NCBI RefSeq assembly: GCF_015548375.1 | Contig: NZ_JADMWW010000019.1 | Span: 1-54,665 of the forward strand | Reading direction: 5' to 3' | Origin: Collinsella aerofaciens | GTDB taxonomy: Bacteria > Actinomycetota > Coriobacteriia > Coriobacteriales > Coriobacteriaceae | Length of the DNA stretch: 54,665 bases | Shown here: positions 37,494-46,663 of the stretch, in pieces | Numbering within the stretch: the first letter of the stretch is position 1 | How the letters are laid out: every line of letters starts with the position of its first letter | Position numbers and translations under genes: made by a program | Notes under the pieces: generated by a model | Database searches by the model: none | What the model was told of the DNA's origin: nothing | Seen by the model: the letters and a program-made list of their open reading frames with translations, nothing else

Positions 37494-37524
37494 AATGGCC
37501 GGCTCAATGAGTCGGCCATTTTTG
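37494..37524 (+). terminator. Terminator/attenuator between rpmF and plsX
   Basis: AATGGCCG (37494-37501) pairs with CGGCCATT (37513-37520) followed by TTTTG. It ends 16 nt before the plsX start, so it would limit read-through into the lipid genes. Confidence 0.75.
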
Positions 37525-37540
37525 TATAAGGAGCATGTAT

Positions 37541-38560
37541 ATGAGTAACGTTCGCGTTTGTGTAGACGTTGTGGGCGGAGACGAGAAACCTCAGGTTGTT
37601 CTCGATGGTATCGAGGCTGCGCTTGCCGCCGATCCCGATATCGAGGTCTTGGCAGCTGGCCCCGCCGAAATCGTCAATCCCTTTGCCGCCTCCCATGCGC
37701 GCGTCGAGGCCCTGGAGGCGCCCGACGTTATCGCCATGGATGACGATCCCATTCGCGCCGTGATGACCAAGCGTAAGTCGTCGATCGTGCTTTCTTGCCG
37801 CGCCATTAAGAAGGGCAACGCGGATGCGTTCTTCTCTGCCGGCTCCACCGGCGCCATGACGGCCGCTGCCACAGCCTACGTGACGCCGTTTAGGTATCAG
37901 GCCGAAGGCAAGAAGCAGCCGGTGCGCCCCTGTCTGACCAATGCGCTGCCCAATCGCGCCGGCGGTCTGACGGTGTTGTGCGACATGGGTGCCAACCCTG
38001 ATGTCGAGGTTGACGATATGGTGCGTTTTGCTCAGATGGGTAGCGCCTATGCCCGCGTCGTCCTGGGCATCGAGCATCCCCGCGTGGGCCTGCTTGCCAA
38101 CGGCACCGAGGACGAGAAGGGCTCCAACTTTACCAAGGCTTGCTTCCCGGCTATGAAAGCCGCCGTTCCCGGCTTTGTTGGTAACTGCGAGGGAACGGAC
38201 ATCACCTCGGGTAACTTCGATGTCGTCGTTGCCGATGGCATGTCGGGCAATATTGCGCTCAAGGCCACCGAGGGCGCTGCCAAGTTTTTGCTTCAGGAAC
38301 TCAAGGGTGTCTTTATGTCTTCGCTCGGCACCAAGATTGCCGCGCTGCTCATCAAAAAGCAGATGCGCGAGATTAAGGCCAAGCTCTCTGGCGACGCCAA
38401 GGGCGGCGCGATTCTTCTGGGCCTGCGCGGCGTGGTCCTGATCGGCCATGGCGCCACCTCAGTCGAGGCTGTCAAAAACGGTACGCTCGCGGCGGCCGAA
38501 GCCGTGCGCGCCGGGCTGGTCGAGAATGTCGCCAACTCTATGGACGGTATCGTTTTATAA
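37541..38560 (+). CDS. plsX: Phosphate acyltransferase PlsX
   Basis: Makes acyl-phosphate from acyl-ACP for glycerolipid synthesis; 339 residues. ATG 37541 is chosen because AAGGAG (37528-37533) is well spaced for it and too close to ATG 37535. The N-terminal VCVDVVGGDEKP corresponds to the usual DAMGGD motif. FSAGSTGAMTAAA and LCDMGANPDVEV are further family segments. It is followed by acpP and rnc, the common rpmF-plsX-acpP-rnc order, here without fab genes in between. Confidence 0.93.
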   Translation: MSNVRVCVDVVGGDEKPQVVLDGIEAALAADPDIEVLAAGPAEIVNPFAASHARVEALEAPDVIAMDDDPIRAVMTKRKSSIVLSCRAIKKGNADAFFSAGSTGAMTAAATAYVTPFRYQAEGKKQPVRPCLTNALPNRAGGLTVLCDMGANPDVEVDDMVRFAQMGSAYARVVLGIEHPRVGLLANGTEDEKGSNFTKACFPAMKAAVPGFVGNCEGTDITSGNFDVVVADGMSGNIALKATEGAAKFLLQELKGVFMSSLGTKIAALLIKKQMREIKAKLSGDAKGGAILLGLRGVVLIGHGATSVEAVKNGTLAAAEAVRAGLVENVANSMDGIVL

Positions 38561-38626
38561 GAGCGAGTTAGGGCGCTGTTATGTGCTTCGCGGCGCACGT
38601 CGTGGGGTAGAATCAGAACCGTGTCT

Positions 38627-38648
38627 TGGTACCGCCCGGGCGGTACCA
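38627..38648. promoter_or_regulatory. Perfect 22-bp palindrome before acpP
   Basis: TGGTACCGCCC followed immediately by its exact reverse complement GGGCGGTACCA, then TTCTTTT. It lies 36 nt ahead of the acpP ATG and 14 nt after a possible -10 box TAGAAT (38608-38613). It fits an operator or an attenuator. Confidence 0.55.
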
Positions 38649-38684
38649 TTCTTTTGGTATTCATGCACTATGAGAGGAAGCGCT

Positions 38685-38927
38685 ATGGACCGCTCCGAAA
38701 TCTTCGACAAGATCGCCGAGGTCGCTGCTGACGTTCTGGGCGTCGATGTTGCCGAAATTAGCGATGAGACCACCTTTGACGACCTCGATGCCAACTCGCT
38801 CGAGCGCCTGCAGCTGGTTACGGCTATCGAGGACGAGTTCAACCTCGAGATCGATGACGAGACTCTGCTCTCGCTCAACTCTGTCGCCGACGCCGTCGAT
38901 GCTATCGAAGCTGCCAAGGAGGCCTAA
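38685..38927 (+). CDS. acpP: Acyl carrier protein
   Basis: An 80-residue acidic four-helix protein carrying the growing fatty acyl chain on 4'-phosphopantetheine. The attachment serine lies in DLDANSLERLQL; most ACPs have D-S-L, so the Asn before Ser is a variant. The start is ATG 38685 with GAGAGGAAG upstream. The stop is 3 nt before the rnc start. Confidence 0.93.
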   Translation: MDRSEIFDKIAEVAADVLGVDVAEISDETTFDDLDANSLERLQLVTAIEDEFNLEIDDETLLSLNSVADAVDAIEAAKEA

Positions 38928-38930
38928 GTC

Positions 38931-39656
38931 TTGGCTTTATCCGAACGACTTACGCGCGCCCAGGAGATTCTGGGCCATGAGTTCAATGACAAGGTGCTGC
39001 TGCGCGCGGCCCTTACGCATCCCTCGGCAGTCGAGGGCCAGCCGGTTTCTGCCAGCTATGAGCGCCTTGAGTTCTTGGGCGATTCCATTTTGGGTGCTGT
39101 GGTCGCACGCTCCCTGTTTGAGTCCTATCCGGAGTTTGACGAGGGCAAGCTCACGCGCCTGAAGGTGTCGCTTGTCTCGGGCGCTACGCTATCCGAGGTT
39201 TCTCACGAGCTGGGCATCGACGACATCATCATCTTTGGTGCCTCCGAGACCGGTACCGGTGCGCGCGGCCTGCATTCGGCCCTCGAGAACGTCTATGAGT
39301 CGCTCGTGGGCGCGCTGTACCTGGATGCCGGCTGGGATGCCGCGGCAGAGTTTATCCATCGTACGCTTAAGCCGCATTTGGCTTCCGAGCGTGCCGAGCA
39401 TCCTGCGAACCCCAAGTCGTTTTTGCAGGAGTGCGTGCAAGCCGACGGTCACGAACCCCCGGCGTACAAGCTCGTCGGCTCCGAGGGCCCGGCGCATGCG
39501 CCCACCTTTACCGCCGTGGTGTTGATCGATGGTATTCGTCAGGGTCGCGGCTCCGGCTCCTCAAAGAAGGAAGCCGAGGGAGCCGCCGCGCTCGAAGCGC
39601 TCGACCGCATGGGTTACACCACCAACGGCGTGATTCTGAACAAGAAGCACGTGTAA
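38931..39656 (+). CDS. rnc: Ribonuclease III
   Basis: Double-stranded RNA endonuclease; 241 residues. The start is TTG 38931, supported by AAGGAGG at 38916-38922. The catalytic signature is ERLEFLGDSILG, with the second acidic site near LENVYESLVGALYLDAG. A C-terminal double-stranded RNA-binding domain starts near residue 160 (PKSFLQECVQADG...GSGSSKKEAEGAAALEAL). It is coupled to smc, which starts 10 nt later. Confidence 0.94.
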   Translation: MALSERLTRAQEILGHEFNDKVLLRAALTHPSAVEGQPVSASYERLEFLGDSILGAVVARSLFESYPEFDEGKLTRLKVSLVSGATLSEVSHELGIDDIIIFGASETGTGARGLHSALENVYESLVGALYLDAGWDAAAEFIHRTLKPHLASERAEHPANPKSFLQECVQADGHEPPAYKLVGSEGPAHAPTFTAVVLIDGIRQGRGSGSSKKEAEGAAALEALDRMGYTTNGVILNKKHV

Positions 39657-39666
39657 GCGAGGAACC

Positions 39667-42600
39667 GTGTATCTCAAGTCCCTCACGCTCAAAGGGTTCA
39701 AGTCGTTTGCCGACCGCGCCCATATGACGTTTGAGCCGGGCCTGACCGTCATCGTCGGTCCCAACGGCTCGGGAAAATCGAACATCTCTGACTCGATTCT
39801 GTGGGTCCTGGGCGAGCAGAGCGCCAAGCAGCTGCGCGGCCAGGCCATGGAGGATGTCATCTTCTCGGGCTCGTCAGCGCGCAAGCCGGTGGGTGTCGCC
39901 GAGGTCACGCTTGTGCTCGATAACTCGGACCATATGCTGCCCGTCGATTTTGACGAGGTCGCTATCACCCGTCGTATGTATCGCTCGGGCGAAAGCGAGT
40001 ACCTCATCAACTCGAGCCCGTGCCGCCTGATGGACATTCAGGACATCTTGCACGATTCGGGCCTGGGCAAGGATACGCATTCCATCATCAGCCAGGGCAA
40101 GCTCGACGCCATTTTGCAGAGCCGCCCCGAGGAGCGCCGCGCCCTCATCGAGGAGGCCGCCGGCATCTCCAAGCACAAGCGCCGCAAGGAGCGTGCGCTC
40201 AAAAAGATTAAGTCGATGGACGAGCACCTGACGCGTGCCCGCGACATCAATAAGGAAATCGCCCGTCAGCTGCGACCGCTGGAGCGTCAGGTCGATCGTG
40301 CGCGCAAGTACAAAGAGTTGTCCTCGCGCGCGAATGAGCTTACGCAGATGCTGGCTGTCGACGAACTTCGTTCGCTGCAGTCGCAGTGGAACGACCTGGA
40401 GAGCCGCTCCAAAGAGGGTGCGGCCGAGCTTGAGCTTGCGCAGTACCGCTTGGACGAAAAGGAGCGCGAGCTCGAGAAGCTTCAGGTCATGCTCGAGGAA
40501 AAGGGCCTGTTTGTGGGCGACCTGGGCGAGCAGCGTCGTCATATGCAAGATGTGGTCGGTCGCATTAACTCCGATATGCGCCTGCTTGAGGAAAAGGGCC
40601 ACAACATGGTGTCGCGCCTGTCTGACATGCGCGGGCAGATTTCGAGCTCCGAGCATCAGCGTCGTCGCGTTGTCGAGGAGCTCGAGGACGCGCGTGCGCA
40701 GCTTGAGGAAGCGACCGGTGCGCACAGGCAGGCCCAGGAGGACGTTGACGCCGCTGGTCCTGCCGCCGCTGAGCTCCACGAGCGGCGCGTGGCGCTCGAC
40801 AATCAGATTTCGCAGCTTACGCGTGGGCAACGCGATGTGCAACGCGTGGCCGATAATGCCGCGCTCGAGCTCGCCAAGGTGAAGGATTCCTTGAGCAATG
40901 CCGAGGTCGAGGACAACATGTATGCCTCGCGCCTGGAGCAGATTGACGAGCAGCTCGAGGAGGTCACGGCCTCGCTCGAGAGCCGTCGCGACCGCGCCGA
41001 GGAGCTTGAGGGCGCTCTTGAGGAAGCGCGCCAGGCTCAGGTCGATGCGCGTGAGGCCACCGAGACGGCACGCGCGGCCCTGAAGGACCTGCGTGCCCGC
41101 GAGAGCGAGGCGCGCAACAAGTTGTCCGAGGTGCGCTCGGAGCTTGCCAGCCAAAAGAAGCTCGATTCCCGTATGGCCGACAGCTCGCCGCTCGTGAGCC
41201 GTCTGGTGGGTGCGCTGGGCGACGATGTCTTGGGTCGTCTGGGCGACGTGCTGGAGGCCCCGCGCGAGCTTGAGGGCCTGGTTGAGCAATTGCTCGCCGG
41301 CGATATCGATGCGCTGCTGTTTGATGACGTCGCCACGCTTGAGCGTGCCGGTCGTGCGGCTCTGGACCAAAAGAAGGCCTCGGGCGAGGCATTGCTGGTG
41401 GCGCGCGGCGTGAGCGGCTCTACCGCCGCTGAGGGCGCTGCCGGTACCCGCCTGGTTGATCGTCTGTCCGTGCGCGCAGGCTACGGACCCGTCGTCGAGG
41501 CGCTGCTCGGCGGCTATTACGTAGTGAACGATCTTGCTGCCGCGCTTTCGGCGCCGGTCGTTGACGGCGTGACTTACGTGACCCCCGATGGCGCCCGCGT
41601 CGCCTGCGGCGGCCTGGTGCGTGTGGGCCTCGATGCCGGCGAGGCGTCGGGTGCTCTGGAGCGTAAGCGTCGCATTCGCGAGCTGGAGGGGCTTGAGCCC
41701 GATTTGGCCGCTGTGTTTGAGCATGTGTCGGATCAGGTCGTCGAGGCCAATGCGGCCGTTGAGGAAGCGCGTGCCGCTGAGGGCGATGCCGCCGGTGAGA
41801 TTGCCCGTCTTGAGGGCGAGCGCCGCTCGCTGCTTTCCGAGATCGGCCGCTTGGAGCAAAGCGCCAACAATGCCGAGGTCGAGCGCGTGCGTATCTCCAA
41901 GCGCCGCGAGCAGGCCGCCGAAGCCGTTCGCGCTGCGCGCCCGCGGGTTGATGAGCTCACCCGTTCGCGTGACGAGGCCCGCGCGCAGGCAAGCGATCTG
42001 GGCTTGCAGATTGCCGAGGCCAACGACGAGCTCGACCGCGTTCGCCGTGACGATTCCGAGGCTGCCGGCAAGCTCGCCGACGCCAAGGTTCGCCTAGCCC
42101 AAACGAGTGAACGCCTGCGTTCGCTGAAGGGCCGCGTGCCCGACCTGGAGCATCGTCTTGAGGGCATCGACCGTCGTATCCGCGGAACACGCCAGGCCTC
42201 GCGCTCGCTCGAGCTGCTGCGCCTGCGCGTCGATCCCATGCACGAACGCTATTCTGCTCTGTTGGAACGCGCGTCGGATTGGGCAGCGCGCCTGCGTGAC
42301 CAGGCCTCTCTGGAGGAGGCGGACTCCGCTTCGCTCAAGAAGACCATCGAGGATGCCAAGGCAGAGGTTGCCCGCGCTAAGGAGCGAGTCGATACCGCCT
42401 CTGCCACGCAAAACGAGTTCAAGGTCGCGCGTGGCAAGCTCGAGGTGCAGGTCGAGGCTGCCATCAAGGCCATTACCGCCGATGGCACGACGGTGCTCGA
42501 GGAAGCGCTCATGCTTCCGGCGCCCACGGACCGCGATGCCGCCGAGCGCGAACTCAACCAGCTTGTGCGCCAGATCAACAACCTTGGTCCCGTTAACCAA

Positions 42601-43203
42601 GTTGCCATGGAGGAGTACGAGCAGCTCAAGCGCCGCGCCGACTACATCGAGGAGCAGCTGGCCGATCTGGAGAGCGCGCGCAAGGCGCTCACCAAGATCA
42701 CGGTGGCCATTGATCGCAAGATGCGGAAGGCCTTCCTGGTGACGTTTGAGAAGGTCGACGCGAACTTCCGCGAGATCTTCGCTATGCTCTTCCCGGGCGG
42801 CCAGGCTCATCTGGAGATGACCGATCCCGAGCATCCTGCCGAGACGGGTATCGAGGTCGTGGCGCAGCCGCGCGGCAAGCGCATCACCAAGATGATGCTC
42901 ATGTCGGGCGGCGAGAAGAGCCTGACGGCGCTCGCCCTCCTCTTTGCTGTGTACCGCACGCGCACGGTGCCGTTCTATGTGCTGGACGAGGTCGAGGCGG
43001 CGCTCGATGACGCCAACCTGTCCAAGCTCATCGGCGCACTCGATGTGTTGCGTTCCGATACGCAGCTCTTGGTTATCTCGCATCAGCGCCGTACTATGGA
43101 GGACGCTGACGTCCTCTATGGCGTCTCGATGCAAGCCGACGGCGTCAGTCGCGTCGTCTCGCAAAAACTCGATCGCGAAACCGGAAAGGTCGTGAATGCA
43201 TAA
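39667..43203 (+). CDS. smc: Chromosome segregation protein SMC
   Basis: Chromosome condensation ATPase of 1178 residues. GTG 39667 is used, with GAGGAA upstream. The Walker A head is GPNGSGKSN near residue 33. The first long coiled coil is about 165-500, the hinge about 505-660 (GALGDDVLGRLGDVLEAP...GLVRVG), and the second coiled coil about 665-1010. The C-terminal head carries LMSGGEKSLTALALL and FYVLDEVEAALDDAN. The arms are rich in Ala, Glu and Arg, as in other high-GC SMCs. ftsY begins on the last base of its stop codon. Confidence 0.96.
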   Translation: MYLKSLTLKGFKSFADRAHMTFEPGLTVIVGPNGSGKSNISDSILWVLGEQSAKQLRGQAMEDVIFSGSSARKPVGVAEVTLVLDNSDHMLPVDFDEVAITRRMYRSGESEYLINSSPCRLMDIQDILHDSGLGKDTHSIISQGKLDAILQSRPEERRALIEEAAGISKHKRRKERALKKIKSMDEHLTRARDINKEIARQLRPLERQVDRARKYKELSSRANELTQMLAVDELRSLQSQWNDLESRSKEGAAELELAQYRLDEKERELEKLQVMLEEKGLFVGDLGEQRRHMQDVVGRINSDMRLLEEKGHNMVSRLSDMRGQISSSEHQRRRVVEELEDARAQLEEATGAHRQAQEDVDAAGPAAAELHERRVALDNQISQLTRGQRDVQRVADNAALELAKVKDSLSNAEVEDNMYASRLEQIDEQLEEVTASLESRRDRAEELEGALEEARQAQVDAREATETARAALKDLRARESEARNKLSEVRSELASQKKLDSRMADSSPLVSRLVGALGDDVLGRLGDVLEAPRELEGLVEQLLAGDIDALLFDDVATLERAGRAALDQKKASGEALLVARGVSGSTAAEGAAGTRLVDRLSVRAGYGPVVEALLGGYYVVNDLAAALSAPVVDGVTYVTPDGARVACGGLVRVGLDAGEASGALERKRRIRELEGLEPDLAAVFEHVSDQVVEANAAVEEARAAEGDAAGEIARLEGERRSLLSEIGRLEQSANNAEVERVRISKRREQAAEAVRAARPRVDELTRSRDEARAQASDLGLQIAEANDELDRVRRDDSEAAGKLADAKVRLAQTSERLRSLKGRVPDLEHRLEGIDRRIRGTRQASRSLELLRLRVDPMHERYSALLERASDWAARLRDQASLEEADSASLKKTIEDAKAEVARAKERVDTASATQNEFKVARGKLEVQVEAAIKAITADGTTVLEEALMLPAPTDRDAAERELNQLVRQINNLGPVNQVAMEEYEQLKRRADYIEEQLADLESARKALTKITVAIDRKMRKAFLVTFEKVDANFREIFAMLFPGGQAHLEMTDPEHPAETGIEVVAQPRGKRITKMMLMSGGEKSLTALALLFAVYRTRTVPFYVLDEVEAALDDANLSKLIGALDVLRSDTQLLVISHQRRTMEDADVLYGVSMQADGVSRVVSQKLDRETGKVVNA

Positions 43204-44120
43204 TGGGATTCTTCGATGCTCTCTCGCGCGGACTTGAGCGCAGCCGCGAGGCTCTCAACGAGGTCTTCTACTTTGGTGGCGAGGTCGACGAGGATTTTTG
43301 GGAGGACCTGGAGGACACCCTCGTAATGGGTGACATGGGCGCCGAGGTCGCTATCAAGGTCTCCGATGACCTGCGCGATGCCGCGGCCAAGAAGAACCTC
43401 AAGACCGCTCCGCAGCTTCGCCGCGCTCTGGCCGAGCAGCTTGAGCAGCACTTTGTGCCCATCGAGCGCGATCCGTTCTCCGATACGCCGAGCTGCGTGC
43501 TGTTTGTGGGCATCAACGGTGCCGGCAAGACCACGACGGTCGGTAAGATCGCGAGCGCCATGGCTGCCCGCGGCAAGAACGTGGTGATCGGTTCGGCCGA
43601 CACCTTCCGCGCCGCCGCCATCGAGCAGCTTGATGTGTGGGGCCAGCGCGCCGGCGTTCCCGTCATCAAGCGCGATCGCGGCTCCGATCCGGCGAGCGTG
43701 TGCTATGACGTGCTCGACGAAGCCGATAAGCGCGGCAGCGACCTGGTGCTCATCGATACCGCCGGTCGTCTGCACACGAGCCCCGAGCTCATGCGCGAGC
43801 TCGCCAAGGTGGTCAATGTGACCCGTAAGCGCGCCGCCAATATGGCCGCCGGTCCCATGCCGGTCTCGGTTGTGCTTGTGATCGATGCCGCCACTGGCCA
43901 GAACGGTCTGAACCAGGCGCTCGAGTTTAACGAGGCGCTGGGCTTGGACGGTATTATCATGACCAAGCTCGACGGCACGGCAAAAGGCGGTATCGCCATG
44001 GCCGTGGCCGAGAAACTCAAGCTCCCGATTCTGCGCATCGGCGTGGGCGAGCAGGTCGATGACCTGCAGGAGTTCAATGCCAAAGATTTCTGCCGCGCCC
44101 TGGTGGGCGAGTCCAATTAA
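43203..44120 (+). CDS. ftsY: Signal recognition particle receptor FtsY
   Basis: SRP receptor GTPase, 305 residues, membrane-associated. It has the N domain followed by the G domain: GINGAGKTTTVGKIA, DTFRAAAIEQLDVW, LIDTAGRLH, MTKLDGTAKGG. The long acidic A domain of enterobacterial FtsY is missing, as in many Gram-positives. It lies directly before its partner ffh. Confidence 0.95.
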   Translation: MGFFDALSRGLERSREALNEVFYFGGEVDEDFWEDLEDTLVMGDMGAEVAIKVSDDLRDAAAKKNLKTAPQLRRALAEQLEQHFVPIERDPFSDTPSCVLFVGINGAGKTTTVGKIASAMAARGKNVVIGSADTFRAAAIEQLDVWGQRAGVPVIKRDRGSDPASVCYDVLDEADKRGSDLVLIDTAGRLHTSPELMRELAKVVNVTRKRAANMAAGPMPVSVVLVIDAATGQNGLNQALEFNEALGLDGIIMTKLDGTAKGGIAMAVAEKLKLPILRIGVGEQVDDLQEFNAKDFCRALVGESN

Positions 44121-44130
44121 GGAGTGACTA

Positions 44131-45615
44131 GTGTTTGATTCCCTGAGCGATCGCCTCAACGACACATTTGACCGTCTGCGCGGCAAGGGCAAGCTGACCG
44201 AGGCCGATATCACCTCGGCCATGCGCGACATCCGCATGGCGCTGCTCGAAGCCGACGTCAACTTTAAGGTCGTCAAGGAGTTTGTCGCCAAGACCAAGGA
44301 GCGCTGCATGACCGCCGAGGTCATGGAGTCGCTGTCGCCGGCGCAAAACGTCGTCAAGATCGTGCTCGACGAGCTTACCGAGATGCTCGGCTCCACCGAG
44401 AGCAAGCTCGTCTTTAGCAATCGTATTCCCAATGTCATCATGCTCGTGGGCCTGCAGGGCTCCGGTAAGACCACGGCGGCCGTAAAGCTGGCCTACCTGC
44501 TTAAGAAGCAGGGCCGCTCACCGCTGCTCGCCGCGTGCGACGTCTACCGCCCCGCTGCAGCCGACCAGCTGGCCACACTCGGCGGCGAGATCGGCGTGCC
44601 AGTCTTCCGCGGCGACGGTGCACACCCGGTCGACATCGCCAAGGGCGCCATCCAGGAGGCCGTCGACCACCTGCGCGACGTGGTCATCGTCGATACCGCC
44701 GGTCGTCTGCAGATCGACGAACAGATGATGCAGGAAGCCGTGGACATCAAGAAGGCCGTCAAGCCCGATCAGGTGCTAATGGTCGTCGATGCCATGACCG
44801 GCCAGGATATCGTCAACGTCGTCTCGACCTTTGCCGAGCGAACCGACTTTGACGGGGTGATCATCTCCAAGCTCGACGGCGATGCCCGTGGCGGCGGCGC
44901 GCTTTCCGTGCGCCAGGTGACCGGTAAGCCCATCAAGTTCGTGAGCATGGGCGAGAAACCCGATTCGCTGGAGCCGTTCTATCCCGATCGTATGGCCAAG
45001 CGCATTCTGGGCATGGGCGACGTCGTCGGCATCATCGAGAAGGCCCAGGAGGCCGCCGATGCCGAGCAGCTCGAGGCTGCCGAGCGCATGCTGCGCGAGG
45101 GCTTCACCATGAACGACATGCTCGACCAGATGAAGGCCGTCAAGAAGATGGGCGGTATGAAGGGCATCCTGGGCATGCTTCCCGGTGGCCAGCGTGCGCT
45201 CAACCAGATGGGCGGCAATCTGGACGAGGGCATCTTCGATAAGAACGAAGCCATCATCATGTCGATGACCAAGGAGGAGCGCCTGCGCCCCTCCATCATC
45301 AACGGTCAGCGCCGTGCCCGCATTGCCAAGGGTGCCGGTGTGACCCCCACTGAGGTCAACAGCCTTATGAAGCAGTGGGGCGAGATGAACAAGATGATGG
45401 GCCGCATGCGCACGATGGCCAATCAGGCACAGGCTGGTGGCAAGAAGGGCAAGAAGGGTAAGAAGGGCAAAAAGATGCGCATGCCCAATATTCCCGGTCT
45501 GGATGCCATGGGTCTGGGCGGCATGGGCGGCCTGGGTGGCTTGGGAACGGGCGGTCCCAAGTCCGATATGGACCTGCTGCGTCAGATGGAAGCGCAGATG
45601 CGCAATAAAAAGTAA
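44131..45615 (+). CDS. ffh: Signal recognition particle protein Ffh
   Basis: SRP54-type GTPase binding signal sequences and 4.5S/6S RNA; 494 residues. GTG 44131 is used, with AAGGAG at 44119-44124. The G domain has GLQGSGKTTAAVKLA, DVYRPAAADQL and VDTAGRLQ. The M domain is Met-rich (MKKMGGMKGILGMLPGG). The protein ends in a Lys/Gly and Gly/Met repeat tail, then the segment DMDLLRQMEAQMRNKK. Confidence 0.96.
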   Translation: MFDSLSDRLNDTFDRLRGKGKLTEADITSAMRDIRMALLEADVNFKVVKEFVAKTKERCMTAEVMESLSPAQNVVKIVLDELTEMLGSTESKLVFSNRIPNVIMLVGLQGSGKTTAAVKLAYLLKKQGRSPLLAACDVYRPAAADQLATLGGEIGVPVFRGDGAHPVDIAKGAIQEAVDHLRDVVIVDTAGRLQIDEQMMQEAVDIKKAVKPDQVLMVVDAMTGQDIVNVVSTFAERTDFDGVIISKLDGDARGGGALSVRQVTGKPIKFVSMGEKPDSLEPFYPDRMAKRILGMGDVVGIIEKAQEAADAEQLEAAERMLREGFTMNDMLDQMKAVKKMGGMKGILGMLPGGQRALNQMGGNLDEGIFDKNEAIIMSMTKEERLRPSIINGQRRARIAKGAGVTPTEVNSLMKQWGEMNKMMGRMRTMANQAQAGGKKGKKGKKGKKMRMPNIPGLDAMGLGGMGGLGGLGTGGPKSDMDLLRQMEAQMRNKK

Positions 45616-45637
45616 TGGCTCTTTTGAGTTGTGTATG

Positions 45638-45675
45638 GCGAAGGCCGCCTGGATCGTATTCCAGGCGGCCTTCGC
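45638..45675. terminator. Bidirectional terminator between ffh and the NifX-type gene
   Basis: GCGAAGGCCGCCTGG (45638-45652) and CCAGGCGGCCTTCGC (45661-45675) form a perfect 15-bp stem with an 8-nt loop. It lies between two convergent genes, so it can serve both. There is no T run. Confidence 0.65.
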
Positions 45676-45732
45676 CGTTCGGTTGCAGGTTGTTGTACGC
45701 GTGGGAGCGTGCTGGCGGCAGGGTATTTGCCG

Positions 45733-46497
45733 CTAGTGGCAGCCGCAACCCTCGTGGCCCTTGTGCTCGTGATGGCCGTGGCAGCCGCAGGACTCGCCAT
45801 GCTCGTGGGCGTGCTCGTGGTCGTGACCATGGCAGTCGCAGGTGGCCTCGCCGGTCTGCGCGAGCGTGCCCGCGATAAGGGCCTCGACGCAGGCGTCGCA
45901 GCTGCCCTGGGCGCCCGCGTAGACCGTGATGCCGGCCTGGGTGAGTGCGTTGATGGCGCCGCCGCCGATACCGCCGCAGATAAGCGTGTCGACGCCGCCG
46001 TTGGCAAGCAGGCCCGCCAATGCGCCATGACCGGTGCCGCCGGTGCCCACGACCTGTTCGTTGAGCACCTTGCCATCCTGGATGTCGTAGATCTTGAACT
46101 GCTCACTACGGCCAAAGTGCATAAAGATGTTGCCGTTGTCGTACGTCGTTGCCACCCTCACGGTGTCGACCTCCTTTGCTGGCCATGCGGCCGTTGTCGT
46201 GGTGATGGGGGAGTACGCGATGTTGCCACCTTCGATGACGATCGCCCGTCCATTGACCAGCGCGTTTGCCACCTTGCGATGCGCGCGGCTGCAGATTGCC
46301 GCCACCGTGGCGCGGGCAATGCCCATGTGCTGGGCGACTGCCTCTTGGTTAAGGCCTTCCAAATCGCACAGGCGCAGCACTTCGAGCTCGTCGACTGTCA
46401 TATCGATGGCATCGCCGCTCGCCAGGCCATCGGGGGTAAAACCGCGATATTCGGGGATGATCCCGACGCGGCGCAGTTTCTCGCGTCTTCCTGCCAT
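45733..46497 (-). CDS. DUF134 HTH - NifX-type metal-cofactor fusion with His/Cys tail
   Basis: A 254-residue protein in three parts. Residues 1-95 are a DUF134 sigma-region-4-like HTH (LNQEAVAQHMGIARATVAAICS). Residues about 105-210 are a dinitrogenase iron-molybdenum-cofactor (NifX/NifB-C) domain (VDTVRVATTYDNGNIFMHFGRSE through GAQGSCDACVEAL). The last 40 residues are a His/Cys tail, CDCHGHDHEHAHEHG... ending GCGCH. There are no nitrogenase genes nearby. It is probably a metal-responsive regulator or Fe-S scaffold carrier. Two TGACATATGTCA-type sites flank its promoter, so it may control itself. Confidence 0.82.
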   Translation of the reverse strand: MAGRREKLRRVGIIPEYRGFTPDGLASGDAIDMTVDELEVLRLCDLEGLNQEAVAQHMGIARATVAAICSRAHRKVANALVNGRAIVIEGGNIAYSPITTTTAAWPAKEVDTVRVATTYDNGNIFMHFGRSEQFKIYDIQDGKVLNEQVVGTGGTGHGALAGLLANGGVDTLICGGIGGGAINALTQAGITVYAGAQGSCDACVEALIAGTLAQTGEATCDCHGHDHEHAHEHGESCGCHGHHEHKGHEGCGCH

Positions 46498-46511
46498 ACA
46501 CGCTCCTTATC

Positions 46512-46576
46512 TGACATATGTCAACAATAGGATAGCGCATGAGTGGTGCTGCGCAAGACATTTTTGGCATATGTCA
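46512..46576 (-). promoter_or_regulatory. Twin TGACATATGTCA operators and promoter of the DUF134 gene
   Basis: TGACATATGTCA at 46512-46523 is a perfect palindrome; TGGCATATGTCA at 46565-46576 differs by one base. Between them on the minus strand lie TTGCGC and TATCCT with 16-nt spacing, a plausible promoter firing into the DUF134-NifX gene. The layout suggests autoregulation. The second copy also lies 88 nt before thyA. Confidence 0.6.
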
Positions 46577-46663
46577 GAAAATGAGGGCTTATGTTTGGGC
46601 TGTGGGGCTGCGTGCGCCTGGGCTACAATGAATCTCGCTTGTAGGCGACTGACAGGAGGGTCA

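Noticed and set aside
45731-46530. Plus-strand frame opposite the DUF134-NifX gene
   Set aside because: The minus strand has clear DUF134 and NifX domains and a metal-binding tail, while the plus frame has only repetitive hydrophobic sequence.
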